Counted from the first letter of the stretch, positions 45,477 through 57,932 are shown. The stretch is 64,000 nucleotides of DNA from Hemibagrus wyckioides (GCF_019097595.1 NC_080715.1:28147855-28211854); one strand, 5' to 3'. Translations and numbers: made by a program. Notes: generated by a model not told the origin, from the letters alone.

Positions 45477-48029
45477 ACACACACATTAAATAAAGTGTTT
45501 TTGGGGGCATAACGCCTGTCGGGTGTTCCCTTTGAACTTAATCATCAAGTGGCACACAAACGTACGTAGCGCCAGGGCTGCACGCATCAACGCCTCCGTC
45601 ACTTTAAAGCTACTTTAAGAGCAGCTGCTTTCAGTTTTTACCATGTAGCAACGTTTCATGTAGCTAACACACACACACACACACACACTCATTTAAGGCA
45701 GGTTCTCTTAGAAGCCTTTCTCCAGCAAATAGAAGCAGGACGGAAATAATCGAGTCGCTTAGATGTTATCGCAGGCAAATGAGTAGTAAAGGCTACTAAA
45801 GCTGGTTAGAATTCTCTCTCTCTCTCTCTCTTTTTAAATCAGTGCTGGTTTTCATAATTCTAATTTCTCTCCTCTTTCTTTCTTTTTTTTCAATCATCCC
45901 TTCTGTGTTCATGTGTGTGCCTGTTGCTCAATCTAATAATGAAGCCCATTGTGAGAGAGACTATTCAAAGGCTTGCACCATATCAAGTGCCTTTTCAAAT
46001 CAGCCTTCTGCTCTACATGCAGACAAGAACACACACACACACGCACACACACACACACACGGCTTCTATAGATTTCTGTAGGATAAAGACACAATACGTT
46101 TACATCCATTACACTGGTTCAGATTTTTTTTTATTTATTTATTTGTTTGTTTGTTTATTTTTTAAATAGCTGTTTTTTTTTTCATTCTCCAGTTAGATTA
46201 GAGGTTAATGCAAGAGGCCAGAGGTTGCAGGACAAAAAGAGAATTAAAGTGTGTAGCATTTTTAAAGGATCACCGAGCGTGTGTGGTCCAAGTGCCTTTT
46301 TCAACCCAACCTTTTGGCACCAGAAAACTGGATTTGTTCTTGTTTCACTGACAAAAAGTACTAAGCTTTTCAGCTGTGAGGGGTTTGGTACCTCCTCAAG
46401 AGACGGCAGCAGGAGCGGGAGGAACTGACGGGGGTGGGAATCGAAGCATTTGTTACTGGTATTGCATGACACAACACTATGTACAAAGACGACTACATTT
46501 TTTTTTTTTTACCGTGAATGCTCACTATTTCTGGGGGAAAAAAAAGCCACAGCAATCCCTCTCAGGTAACTTGGTGCTTGTTTTGTTGTGTTCATGTTCA
46601 ACATTGAATGTCTTTGTCATGTCCCACTCCACAGTGGTGATTAATATGAAGCTCATATGCAATTAAACCCTCAGGACTTTAATCATTTGTAGTGTTTTAT
46701 AAGTATTTCGACTAGAGGAGATATATCCATAGAAAAATTGCAGAAAAACAAAAATGGTTATTTTTTATATCTCATGTCCTGACTAGTTTTATATCAGACC
46801 TGTGGCAATAAAATAATGGGTTTGTTTACTATTATCAATGATCTTTAAGTTGATTTTAATTCTGTTGGCAAAACGGAAAACCATTGTCCTGGTAAAAAAA
46901 GGGTGATAGCAGATTCATTATTTTATTTATTTATTTATTAAATAATTGATGTAATCATGGTTTCAGTCGCTAAACTGCCATCCTATGCTATATATTAATC
47001 TTTAGGAAGGCTGGTCACAATGAGGCTTTTCCAGAGCTTTTCACGGAAATATTGTCCTCTCGCTTCTGTGTGGTAAATAATGAATGATTCCAATGAAAAA
47101 AATAATTTCTGAATAGTCCTGTTCGTTGGTGCTTTGTTTGTGTTTGCTCTCAAAAGCCACAATGAGCCATTTTTATTCTCCAATCTGCACTAAAATATCT
47201 ATGAGAAAACCAAACAAACTGTATTTTTTCGCAGCACGATAGGTTTTAGTCTATACAAACATTTTTTTTTTTCAGTTTCAAGTATTTGTAGTTTGATTGA
47301 TAGCAAGTAAGATCATTTCACATTTGTTTGTTATCTTTAAGAAGCAATTAACAGACAATAAAATAACAAAAAGCTTCCATGCTTTCATGAAGGGATATTA
47401 TGATGTGTGAATGACATGTGAAATTCAAACTCTTTCTGATGGACAGCACAGTACAGGGTTTGCTTCTCTTGTCCAGATGCATACATTCTTCATGATGATT
47501 TGGACACGTCTCAAAAGGACCGAACCTCATAACTAACTGCTAACCATATAATTACTGACACAGTAATGACGCTGACATCTCAAAGATATTAGCGCTAGTC
47601 AGACTCGCAAAGTATTATCTTTGTAAATAGGTAAACAAGAATGAAGATACGTTTCATTATTTGCATTTGTTTTTTGTATATTAATTATATATACAGGTGT
47701 AGTTAGCTGTATCTTCTTCTTCTGTGGAATTGAGCTAGCTAGTTAGCAGGTTAGCTGGCTAACTATTAATTTTGTCAGCTAAATTTTTAGAAGAGTCTTC
47801 ACATTTTTTACTGAGAAATAGAACACATACACTACACTTCAATAAACTGTTTCCCTCATTTTAAAAATCCACAAGCAGTCACTAATTCTGACATATTTTG
47901 GAAGACTAGCTCTGATGTGCCACCACCAAGAAGCAGGCAATTCAGGACATGTCCACCTTCTTCCTCGTAGTTCCTCGTAGTGAAGCTAGATTCATTGAGG
48001 ATTGCAAGCTAACCTGTCATCCCAATGTG
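44665..48029. repeat. intergenic with microsatellites
   Basis: (AAT)n lies at 44665-44735, (GA)n at 44949-44977, (CA)n at 45078-45102, 45443-45473, 45666-45690 and 46029-46060, (CT)n at 45813-45831, and (TTTA)n near 46130-46165 and 46917-46940. The block 46170-46480 is repeat-free without a recognised product. No gene. Confidence 0.65.
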
Positions 48030-48714
48030 TGTGGCATTCAGTGGGGTGGCTGTGTGTACAGTCGTACCAGCTCCTGCTGAGGATGCTAGGATTGCTGATG
48101 ACAGCCACGGCAGTAGTTCCCTTGGGCTTGATAGAACTAAGGGACTTTCAGAAGTGGGTTATCAGCCTGTGGCTGGATCCCAAATACAACAGGCAGAGAC
48201 ATGTCCTCATCTCAGTAAGAGGGGCATAGAATTGAGCTTGCTAGCAATTCCTGACAAAAAAGGGTCCTATTGAAGAGCGTCAAAATGGATTCCTCCCTCA
48301 CTGGTACAGTATGTTTAACCATCAGGGTTATATGTGGACAGTTTCTTTCACCGTGCACAGAGTTTCCTAAGGTTAAGGTGACTTATCTACTGGGAACGGA
48401 CAATAGACATGCAGTCAAGATAGTGTGAATGGCTTGGAGAGGTTCATCTACACCCAAAAGTGGTGCTTCAAATTTGGCACAAGGTACAGGGGGACCTCTT
48501 TAACAATGCCGAGTCGAAACACTGCCAAAATTGAGCTCTCCCTACTGAGCTGGACTGCCTGCTGGGACAGAATTCAGTGGTCACTGGGGGTTGGATACAC
48601 TGTGGTATGTGTGACATCTAGAAATTTGCACTAGCTGCACCAGTAACATACACTCATCTCCAAACAACTTACCATTGAATACAAACTCAAGGTGACTTAT
48701 GGACAGGGACTTCG
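48030..48714 (+). mobile_element. DIRS-like tyrosine-recombinase retrotransposon fragment (RNase H region)
   Basis: The frame 48002-48229 reads RMLGLLMTATAVVPLGLIEL and then RDFQKWVISLWLDPKYNRQR, closely resembling the conserved LGL..A...VPLGL..LR..Q.W...L.LDP...R block of fish DIRS1-type elements. Further on, with stops and shifts, EVHLHPKVVLQIWHKVQGDL (about 48438-48500) matches the downstream R.HP.VV..IW......DLF block. The copy has several stops and is inactive. Family assignment is from memory of the motif order. Confidence 0.75.
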
Positions 48715-48892
48715 GACATTTGGCAGACAATCTTATTCAGAGCGACTTACATTTTATCTAATTTTTACCACTGAGCAATAGAGGGTTAAGGGCCATGCTC
48801 CGGGGCCCAGCAGTGGAAGCTTGGTGGACCTTGGATTCAAACTCAACATTTCAATCAGTAGTCCAACACCTTAACCACTAAGCTACCACATC
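48715..48892 (-). mobile_element. tRNA-derived SINE, family A, copy 3
   Basis: On the minus strand: GGTAGCTTAGTGGTTAAGGT head, GTTGGACTACTGATTGAAA, CACCAAGCTTCCACTGCTGG, the GAGCATGGCCCTTAACCCTC core, and tail AAAATGTAAGTCGCTCTGAA...GTCTGCCAAATGTC. It is inserted between two repeats of the DIRS-like fragment. Confidence 0.87.
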
Positions 48893-49076
48893 CCAATTTA
48901 AATGTACACTCATCTCAAAACAAACTCAAGGTGACTTAGGTACAGAGACTTTACAGTGGTTCAATAGAAATGCAATCAAGGAGCACTGCATCTACAACCC
49001 AGTTAGTGGTGTCCCAAATCTGACAAGGTGCACATGGACCTCTTCACCAATTCCACTGTGGTTCATTCAACAGGGA
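48893..49076 (+). mobile_element. DIRS-like fragment, second partial copy, left part
   Basis: ACACTCATCTCAAAACAAAC and TCAAGGTGACTTAGGTACAG repeat 48648-48710. GTGTCCCAAATCTGACAAGG and CACATGGACCTCTTCACC echo 48465-48505. It is interrupted at 49077 by SINEs and resumes at about 49430. Confidence 0.6.
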
Positions 49077-49184
49077 AGTGGTAGCTTAGTGGTTGGACTA
49101 CTGACTGGAAGGTTGTGAGTTCAAATTCCAGGACCACCAAGCTGCCACTCCTGGTCCCATGAGCAAGGCCCCTAACCCTTAATG
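49077..49184 (+). mobile_element. tRNA-derived SINE, family A, copy 4, 5' part
   Basis: AAGTGGTAGCTTAGTGGTT, GGTTGTGAGTTCAAATTCCA and CACCAAGCTGCCACTCCTGG then GAGCAAGGCCCCTAACCCTT. The copy is split by a family-B SINE; its tail resumes at 49392. Confidence 0.85.
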
Positions 49185-49391
49185 GTGTCCTGCTGGCTCA
49201 AATGGTTAAGGATCTGGGTTGTGGATTGGGCTTCAAGCCCCAGCACCACCAAGCTCCACTGTTGGGCATTTGAGCAAGGCTGACCCCAACATTCTCAGCA
49301 GGGATATGCTATTAGAAGAATTCCATTGTGCTGTAATTTATGTGTGGTGATAATAAAGGCTTCTTGCCCTCAGTTTGTTGTTGTTCTTCTT
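49185..49391 (+). mobile_element. tRNA-derived SINE, family B, copy 4, inserted in a family-A SINE
   Basis: CTGGCTCAAATGGTTAAGGA, GGGCTTCAAGCCCCAGCACC, ACCAAGCTCCACTGTTGGGC, GCTGACCCCAACATTCTCAG, GGGATATGCTATTAGAAGAA, TTCCATTGTGCTGTAATTTA and TAATAAAGGCTTCTTG give the most complete 3' end of this family in the window. Confidence 0.83.
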
Positions 49392-49430
49392 CTATAAGGG
49401 CGTCTACCAAATGCCAGAAATGTAAATGTA
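49392..49430 (+). mobile_element. tail of the interrupted family-A SINE
   Basis: CTATAAGGGCGTCTACCAAA then TGCCAGAAATGTAAATG is the LINE-like tail expected at the 3' end of the family-A copy starting at 49077. Confidence 0.8.
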
Positions 49431-49575
49431 GAAATGAGATGGACAGACTGCTGGGACAGGAGGTTACACTATCCACTGGGCTAGGATGGATTGGATGCCC
49501 CATGACATGCCACTTGAAATGGATGTGCCACACTAGAACATTTGCACTGTTGCTACTCATGAACTCCTTCCCAGT
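49431..49575 (+). mobile_element. DIRS-like fragment, second partial copy, right part
   Basis: GACTGCTGGGACAGGAGGTT, CACTGGGCTAGGATGGATTG and ACACTAGAACATTTGCAC parallel 48548-48635 (GACTGCCTGCTGGGACAGAA ... GAAATTTGCAC), as expected if the SINEs split a duplicated DIRS-like segment. Confidence 0.6.
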
Positions 49576-49849
49576 GGCATGAGTGTGATACTCATTTCTA
49601 AACACTTATTACCCCTGGGAGTAACAGAAGGAGTGAAACAGAATGCTAGTTATATGCTTTCTAAAGATAAATGCCAGGGTTCTGGATATTGAAGATCTCA
49701 GTTAGACAGATCCATGGAAGGATGACTATGTGAAAGTGAAAAAAAGTGTTAAAAGAAGGAAGTGAATTTTATTCTTTAAATTATATGATACAGTTCCTGG
49801 TATAAGTATTAAGTTATATTTGGAATAAACAGACCACCCGTGGACTTTC

Positions 49850-49886
<37 letters not shown>

Positions 49887-51371
49887 TCTCTGTTTCCGTA
49901 ACTTTTGACAGGCCCTTTTTTTTTGTTACTCCAATCGTTATCCTTCTCCATCTTTTCCTCAGTCTCGCTCTTTCTTGCAGTGCTTCAGAAGGCACAGTGT
50001 GTAAACAGTAGACTACAGCGCTCCCGATAACATCTCTCTCTCCTCTCTTTTTTCTCTCCCCTCCCTGTGTCACTCTCTCCCTCTCTCACACACACTCTAC
50101 ACAGGCATTACATTGTTCTCCCAGCCTCCTCTTTCACTCATCTTTCGCTGCGCTCCGCCTTTCATCCCTCAACCCCCTCGGTGCAACCTTCTACCTGGTG
50201 TGAAGGAAAAGAGGGATGAGAGAGGAGACGGTGAAGAGTACAGAATGACAGAATAGCAATGAAAAAGAGAAGAGTATCCTGCTTAGGTGCTTTGTAGTGT
50301 CGTCTAATACACACATCTATAGAACTATTTGCTAACTAATACCCTGGGAAATATTTAAGCTCCACAATCTTCAAATCAATACATCTAAACTTGTTTAGTT
50401 ACCTTCAAACATATTTTTAAATATCATCGGGTCATGTGACATGAAAAAAATGTAACAGTCAGTAAAAGGATTAGCATTGCATAATAAATAAATAGAGGCT
50501 TGCTAGCATACCAAGCCGGCTCGTCACCTTTTTTTACAAAAGCAGCCAAACAGACCATCTCAGGTTAAAAGTTCAGCTGAATGTATGTACTGTACACATG
50601 TGAGAAAGAATGTATTCACATACACATCATGAGTTGTTCAGATTAGTGTCTGGTGCTGTGCTTTGTTCTGAAACAAAAAGGCTTAAATCATTAAAATCTC
50701 ACATTTTTTACTTAATTCAGTTCCCTTTCGCACAGCAGAATTCTGTTTATGTCCTCTCATTGGTCAGAGTCCACTTATTTATGATGAGTTGATTGTGGCT
50801 TCCATTGAGCTGTAGCTCTCAGAGTTTCTCAGTTTGAGTGGGAATCAAGGTCCATCTTTAAAACAGTTTCAATTCACCAGGTTTGGAGAAGAGACATTAT
50901 ACATCATTTGGTTGTTGCCATGATGTTCTCACCCAGAGGACCACCAAAGATCAGACATACTAACATAAAATTCACACGTTCATTAGCCAACCAAACATGC
51001 TATATAACATGCTATGGAACTCAATTCCCATCATGCACTGCCATACAGATTGGCTTATTGGTTGTCTCAGTTTGATTGTTGTTTTGATGCCGATTGCTGT
51101 GTTCACATACGTCAAAAAAATAAAAATCAAACCAAGGGAGAAAAAGCACCAGGTTCTGAAGTCACATGTAAATAAAACTGTTTTAGAAGATTTATGTGTG
51201 GTGCAGGAAATAATTTTAGTTTCTCAGCTGAGTGTAAATCTTGAATATTGTCGCAGAAACTAATAAAAAAAAAAAGAACCACAGGTACATTCCTGTCTCA
51301 GAAGATGTAGAGATTGAGATCATGTTTCTGATCACCAAAATCCTTTTTGTTATAATTAAACAATTAAAAAA

Positions 51372-51404
<33 letters not shown>

Positions 51405-53999
51405 AAACAAGCTTCACCATTATCAGTGTACATCTACTTAAAATGGCTGAAGAAACTTCCTGAGTTTTTAAAACCTACCATTTGGTTTTGCTTGCTAGTG
51501 CCCCTAGTGGCCAAATGCTGTAAAAACATCCTGGAAACTCCATGTATCTAAATATTCATCTTAACTTACCACTTTATCTGTGTGTCCATTTATACAAGTG
51601 CAAGACATGGACACACCCATAAATCATTCAATAACAAATTCCTCTTCATAGTTTGTGTCGAACAATTATCATTACATCTGGCTTTTCTTATTTGAAATCA
51701 AGATGTTGGCTTTGTAGTGACTAACAAAAAATCTACACAAAACAGAACTGCTTTTTTTTTTTCCCTACATGATCAAATCTGACTAACAGCACGTACACTT
51801 TGTTTAAACATATGCATTTATACAGGAACATACAAAAAGATGTGTGAAATATTCCTTTGTGTGTGTGTGTTTTTGTTTTTTGCAGATTTTAATCAGTGTG
51901 TTGTATTCACCTCTGCAGCTCTAAGCTCAGATCTTTTCTGGCAATCAGTACATGTTTAGTGTGTGTATCAGGTCGGTTGAAGGGACTCTGAAACTGGAGC
52001 TAGAGCCTAAGGTATGAGTCCTGTGTCGTACGAACATGTTTATACATGCACAACTATTCAAGCGTTAATCTGGGGAGATCATCCTAGTGGCAGCTGATGG
52101 AAGGTAATATAGCGAGTCGGCTCTGGAAGAAAACTCGAACCTGTCACTGAGTCACAGTTTCATTCCCCTGCGTCACTGAGAACGCTGAGGAGATTCGACA
52201 TGGCACAACAAAAAGTTTCATGTATTTTTCATGCTGTTTGTGTAGCTATAGTATCAAAACATGTCAGAGGTAAAGAATGCAAAACTACACTTTAGTTATT
52301 CATCATTTCGGAGCAAACGTTTGGCATATAGTCATCGATATGGGGGTGTGCAAAGACATATACGAATACAAATACACACATACACACCCTGGGGAGCTAA
52401 ACAACAGATAAGGAAGTAGTTTCCCATTTGCATTTATCTTTGAAAAGGTCTGAAATGAAAGCAATGACATGAGAATTAAATTAACTCGGGTCGAATATTT
52501 GGTCTAGCCAAGCATGAGATAAAATTATACACATGTCTTTAAAGTGTCCAAACATTTTATTATGTCCTGAAGTTCCTGGGCTGTGGTGCAGCATCTGTTG
52601 ACCGCTGCTTTAAGGTTTAAGGTCCATTTTACTGCTTATGCTGTTAAGGATCACTGAGATATTTTTGCTCAATCTTCAAACTAGTTCTTATCGTTCTTGA
52701 CCTTCTTCAAGTCATGGTTAGTAGGTTGTGCCATACTAAAAAGCTGCTCGAATCAATAAAGATATCAATAAGTCTATATTATCCTATGTATGGATTATTT
52801 CCAGTCACCAAAAAGACAAACAATGATCTGAAAGCAGGAGAGGATACGACCAACAAGCCTCTGACGGACAGCTCCCTGAGGAAGGAGCATCGACTGCGAG
52901 ACGTCTCATGTGAGCCTGTCAATAGCTTTGATTGACAGCATCCAGCAACAGTTCATTGCACTGGTGAATAAGCCACTCAGGATAAAGACGTAAATAGCTT
53001 AGCTTGGTTAGCTCTTTGTGTTTACACAGACAGAAATCAAACTCGAATCTGACAGCAAAGAAAGGTGTTTTAACGGTTAACTTCCTTAATTCCACCCTAA
53101 AACATTTCCTGGTTGACGAACCACATTACTATATAGATTAGATATACAAAACTGCAAAAAAAACTGATAATATCTTTCAGATTTGGTCAAAGGGTCAAAG
53201 TTAAACAGTTAAGTAATCACCTCCTCATTTCCTAATCCCGAAATTCAAATACGCGGTGAAAGAAGTGTCGAAAGGACTGAGTCACGCTTCATACACTCAC
53301 ACCCTGACTGAAACATGCGTCCACACACCCAACACGGAGCACACACCCACATTTACAAACACACAGCACACTTTGACATAAAGCCTAGTGTGGCTTGCAT
53401 ACTGCTCAATTGTCCTTTGCTGACAGGGTGGGGCTATGTATGTGTAAGCGTGTGTGTCCTGTTGAGTCAAACTGGCTCAGGAGAATTAATACAGAGGACA
53501 AACTCATGCAGTATTGGTAAATAAGGGCAGCAAACAGGGTGTAAGGTGGACGTCCAAACTTAACTCTATATATAAGGGCTTTGTACGAGTCTCCATACAC
53601 ACAGGGAGTAACTCATAATAATTTAGGTTTTTTTTTCCCTTCCTTTAACAAAATGTTTGTTATTTCTATTCATAATTCATTGAGATGGGAGCTTAAGCTG
53701 TGTGTTTTGAACACAATGGAAAAGAAAAGCATTTTCAACCTCAATTATTTTAAAAACAGAGAGGTAGAAATGACATTTGGGCTGAAATCCAATTTCATTA
53801 AAAAGAACCAAACAGTAAAATAATCAAAGCTTAAACGATTCAGCAGTTTCAGATACAAAAAAATGCTTTTCTTTAAGAGTTTTCTTTGGCTTTCATGTAA
53901 AGTTGCGCAAACGTAATTTCCATTGGTTTTATCACGTTTCAAGTCCTTGAAATAAAGGTTAATATGTTTACCTTTAGCTCCAGTCTGGATCTGTCATGT
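49576..53999. other. intergenic, few repeats, no gene recognised
   Basis: (CT)n at 49854-49880 and CT-rich sequence to 50100; (AAC)n at 51371-51403. Otherwise mainly unique DNA. Open frames at 50997-51263 and 52714-52935 match no family and lack a consistent splice context. Confidence 0.55.
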
Positions 54000-54215
54000 C
54001 ATCTGCAAAAGAATTTGCTTCAAAATTTCTGTATATGATGGAAATTTCCACAGACTCTGATTCATTAGGCGTGTCAGAACTTGTCCCAGCGGTTTTAAAA
54101 ATAAAAAAACAAAAAGCAGAGATTAGATTTACTCCAGCTTTTACACCCCAGCAGCTGATTTCAGTAATTAATCTCATTAATGAAACCTCTTTTTTTTTAA
54201 CATGTTGAGACAAGT
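54000..54215. other. repeat-free block; candidate conserved non-coding element
   Basis: Unique sequence includes TTCAGTAATTAATCTCATTAATGA (several ATTA cores in about 24 bp) and CACCCCAGCAGCTGATT (an E-box). It is open in both strands by chance. Function is a guess. Confidence 0.22.
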
Positions 54216-55635
54216 GCATTAAACCCCATGATCCTAAGAGCTTTTTTCTTCAGAGAAGTCTACTAAGAAAATATGACTTTTTTTGGAAAATCCTTTATCG
54301 TCGTAAATCTTAAATGCATCTTGACAACACTTCAAAGCTCCTAGTTTAGAAATTTTAAAATGCTGTGATGCCTCAAAGCAAGCCTGGAGGGTCTGACGTA
54401 CGACGTCTATTCTGGGCTAACTATCCACACAGAGCTCATTTAAGGCGCATCATCTGACCATATTAACATAGATGTTTAGTCTTGAAACAGTGAGCTCCCG
54501 GGGTCAGTCCCAGAAGGACCGAAATGAATGTACCGTGCTTTTAAGATGCACATTTATTATACTATCTGCTTGATATTGTGCTATTTATTCTGCACCACCA
54601 GAGACTAGAGAGGAACAAAGGCTCCTGCAGGAGGGAAAGGGATCTTCACAACAATAAACCGCGGGCACAGATAACTTTCGAAGAAGCCCATGGGGAAAAG
54701 GGCTCTTGCTGTGTCTTTGGTGACATTTTTAGAAAGCTGTTTATTCCTCCTGATTAAGAATTCATCCTTGTTGATATCCGAACCGAAAGACTGGGGCAGG
54801 GCGAGTAGGAACATGCAGCCTCCCAAGCAGATTTGCGGTTCCAAGTGAGTGAAGAAGAGAATCTAGAAACAATTTTCAGATGCCCCATTTGTGGCTTGAG
54901 GTGTAAAGGAAGAAGGTTCAAAGCAGGCACGTAGAGACGCAGGAATGTGCCGAAAATGTGGGAGCGCAAGACGAGGAGAATTCTGTGAAGAACCCACCAC
55001 GTCGACTCCACAATGCCACAACAAAGTTCAGAGCGCAGCACGATCCCGCAGAAGTAAATGTTTTTCCACCCTCACCCCCGGCACAACGGTCTTCACACAA
55101 ACTTGAAGAGACACTCAAGTGATGATTCATAACTTCTCCTGCAGATTTCTGCTTGCTCCTCAAACCGCTCATCTTCGAACTCAAACATCAACCGGCTAAA
55201 AGTATGTGTATATTGTCTTAGCTAGTAAAAACAAGTCGGACTTTGATGGAAAAAAAAAAGCGTGGAAGATCATTTCCATAGAGATACGATAACTGATGGT
55301 TGACAAGCTCGGGGAAGGAAAACAAATATATGTAGAATGGAATTTACATTTTATTGTAAATTCTGTGATCCTTTTAGGAGGTAGTTTCCTGCCGAATGAC
55401 TCGGCTTCTTTGCCATGAGCATAGAACCTTAACCAGATCTTGTTCAAATAAAGACCTTTAAATGTGAACATATCCAGTTGCTAGACATTTCATTACGTTA
55501 TCCATTAGGGGAAAATGTCACAGTGGTACAGTACACATTAACCGGGGTTTAATTATAAATAATACGGCTGGGTGAAAATGTTTGTACGGTTTCTGTGTGA
55601 AAAAAAACACCTCTATTTTACAATAATATATATAT
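54216..55635. other. intergenic, nothing recognised
   Basis: 54600-55190 carries three overlapping minus-strand open frames in different frames, none resembling a known family; this could be unique regulatory DNA. No repeat of note. Confidence 0.5.
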
Positions 55636-55639
55636 ATAA

Positions 55640-55866
55640 TAGCAAGCTGGGAGACTTGTGGGCTGCTTCTTCCTGTCTCCATCCTGCTTGAAGGTTTCCT
55701 TCAGGTACTCTAGTTTCCTTCAAAAGACCAAAGACATGCCCGTAGTTTCCATAGTGATTGTGAAGGGTTGGCACACTGTCCAGGATGCCCCCCGCTTGTG
55801 CCCCAAGCCCCCTGGGAGAGTCTCCAGGTTCCCTATGACCCTGTGTAATATATACCATGCAGAAAA
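55640..55866 (+). mobile_element. diverged copy of the GGGCGGCACAGTGG fish repeat, 5' truncated
   Basis: GTTTCCTTCAGGTACTCTAG, TTTCCTTCAAAAGACCAAAG, ACATGCCCGTAG, AGGGTTGGCACACTGTCCAG and GATGCCCCCCGCTTGTGCCC, then CCAGGTTCCCTATGACCCTG, parallel 30490-30690. The copy ends in AAAATGGATGG, the usual seed of the GGAT array that follows. Confidence 0.8.
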
Positions 55867-56023
55867 TGGATGGATGGATGGACGGACAGCTGGATGGATG
55901 GATGGATGTACAGACAGATGTATGGACGGATGTACGGACAGATGATAAATAGACGGATGGTAGGATGGACGGACAGATGATAAATAGACGGATGGTAGGA
56001 TGGACGGACATATGAATGGACGG

Positions 56024-56059
<36 letters not shown>

Positions 56060-56150
56060 ATGGATGGACGGATGGATAGACGGATGGATGGATGGATGGA
56101 TAAATGGACAGATGAATGGACAGATGGTTGGACGGACGGATAGATACATA
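55864..56150. repeat. (GGAT)n-derived array with GGAC/GACA variants
   Basis: Degenerate tetramers, with one 36-37-bp segment (ACAGATGATAAATAGACGGA ...) duplicated at about 55938 and 55974. It grew from the 3' end of the repeat before it. The Ser/His/Pro-Ile open frames are artefacts. Confidence 0.92.
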
Positions 56151-56425
56151 TAAGATGTGAAAAATATTTTTAACAAGAAGACAACAATCCAAAATAGAAA
56201 AGAATGTGTGAAGAGAAGTTGTTTTGCCATCATGGATATAAAGCTGAGAAGATCCAAATCTGATTAGCTTTTAAAATGAAGAAGAGGAGGAAAATGTACT
56301 AGGAGGTAAACTTATTAAATTATTATATAAAAGTATTTACTTTTTAATTCTCTGCCATAATTGTGAATGAAAAAATGTGTCAATTTGATTTCTGTCCTTT
56401 TTAAATTTCTCTTATTCTTTTTCTG
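56151..56425. other. intergenic, nothing recognised
   Basis: Short AT-rich unique stretch between repeats. Confidence 0.6.
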
Positions 56426-56439
56426 TGTGTACAAAAACT

Positions 56440-57075
56440 TCTTAAATGTAACTGTAAATGTAAATGTAACTCCCAGTGTACACGTAGACTAAAGACTTAT
56501 CTCTTTAGCCTGGCATACATTTAACACTTCCCATAACCTTGTGCTCCAGTACATCTGATTAAATGCACATTATCATCTAGTACAGCTAATAATATGAACA
56601 GTGGCTCCGCTAATGCTGTTCCATTGTTTCCCTTCTTCTACCCATCCCGAGGCATACAGAGACTGTGCCGGCTCCAGTGGTGTCCGGAGATGGACCAGCT
56701 CCAGCCGGGTTCTGCTTTGTGAGGATTGGGGTATTCAAAGCAGCGCTGTGGACAACAACCTCCTTATTGATTTACATAACACTATACACATGCTGTATCT
56801 GCATCACACAGTTGTCACCCAAATGAGGATGGGTTCCCTTTTGAGTCTGGTTCCTCTCAAGGTTTCTTCCCCATACCATCTAAGGGAGTTTTTCCTTGCC
56901 ACAGTCGCCTCAGTCACCTCAGGCTTGCTCACTTGGGATAACATCTAGGACTGTTTGTCTGTTTATATGTTTGTTGTTTTCTTATGTTGTTTCTCATGTA
57001 AAGCTGCTTTGAGACAATGCTCTTTGTTAAAAGTGCTATACAAATAAAACTGAATTGAATTGAACTGAATTGAAC
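56440..57075 (+). mobile_element. LINE (non-LTR retrotransposon) 3' end, fish type
   Basis: ACTAAAGACTTATCTCTTTA (LKTYLFSLA-like end of a reverse-transcriptase ORF) is followed by a 3'UTR: GATGGACCAGCTCCAGCCGG, ATGAGGATGGGTTCCCTTTT, GAGTCTGGTTCCTCTCAAGG, TTTCTTCCCCATACCATCTA, AGGGAGTTTTTCCTTGCCAC, AAGCTGCTTTGAGACAATG, AAAAGTGCTATACAAATAAA and a (TGAATTGAAT)n tail. I recognise this 3'UTR as abundant in fish genomes, probably L2/Rex-like. Fragments of the same repeat are at 20745 and 26335. It ends about 270 bp before the efnb2 poly(A) site, on the opposite strand. Confidence 0.85.
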
Positions 57076-57339
57076 TGTATGAGAAAATGGGGAATAGAGA
57101 GTTAAGCTGGGGGAAAAATTTAGTTAGATTAATATTAATCACTAACCGGCAAAGTTATTAGAATTGTGTTATAAACTTGTTGGCTTGTCTGAACCAGCTG
57201 AAGTGAGGAGAATGTGCACATTATTTTACAGTTAAAGCAGTCCCTAGCTACAAAAAAAATGTGTAGAAAGTATAATGTAACTCTTTTACTTTCGCTGTCC
57301 AAAAAAAAAAAGAAAAGAAAAAAAAAACCCAGACCAACT
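57076..57339. other. short intergenic gap between LINE and efnb2 3' end
   Basis: Unique sequence; the A-rich run 57299-57328 is, on the minus strand, the U-rich element downstream of the efnb2 poly(A) signal. Confidence 0.55.
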
Positions 57340-57362
57340 AGAAAGTTCCATAGGAAAAATAT

Positions 57363-57368
57363 TTTATT
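57363..57368 (-). promoter_or_regulatory. efnb2: candidate distal poly(A) signal of efnb2
   Basis: The minus strand reads AATAAA here. About 20-30 nt further on, the minus strand reads GGTCTGGG followed by a long U-rich run (57299-57335), the expected GU/U-rich downstream element. Signal plus downstream element in this order places cleavage near 57340-57350. This is inference from the sequence pattern. Confidence 0.55.
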
Positions 57369-57932
57369 GAAAAACATTTTCAGTTTGTAACAGACTGGTG
57401 GAATGTGTGTGTCATTTTTTTTAACTGTTTCATGGCCTGACCAGATCTCACTGGAAGGGAAGGGGAAGTGAGGGAAGGAAAGGGGGCGGAGCTACAGCCA
57501 CTGGGGAAAACCACAGCGACGGATGGGAAAACGGGAAGTGCGAGCGAGGAAAGACAAACCCAACCGTAATACTGAATTTGCATACAAACTGGACAGAAAT
57601 GAAGTCAAATACAAACAAAAACAAAGAACTAATTAAATAAATATCTATGGTACACACGTATGGCACAAATATGCAGCAGTCAGTTTGGCAACTCTCTTCT
57701 TTCATTTTGTTTTATTTATTTATTTATTTTTTTGTATGTTTTATTATTAGTATTTTTTTTTTTTTTTTAATAAAACCAATTTACCATGGAAACAGTGCAA
57801 AAGGGCCAGGGTGTTAGGGAAAGGGCGAGAGGACTTGAGACGAGCGCTAGCTAAAATACATAGCAAAAAATTCCAGTTTTATACAAAACATCTTACTATG
57901 CGTTTATAAAAAAATGTTATGTTGGGTCTTGA

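Noticed and set aside
54605..55184. Cluster of three overlapping minus-strand frames
   Set aside because: Different frames, no splice consensus connecting them and no family signature.
55613..56257. 214-codon frame with Ser-Ile-His-Pro repeats
   Set aside because: (GGAT)n array read on the minus strand, fused with the antisense of an interspersed repeat.
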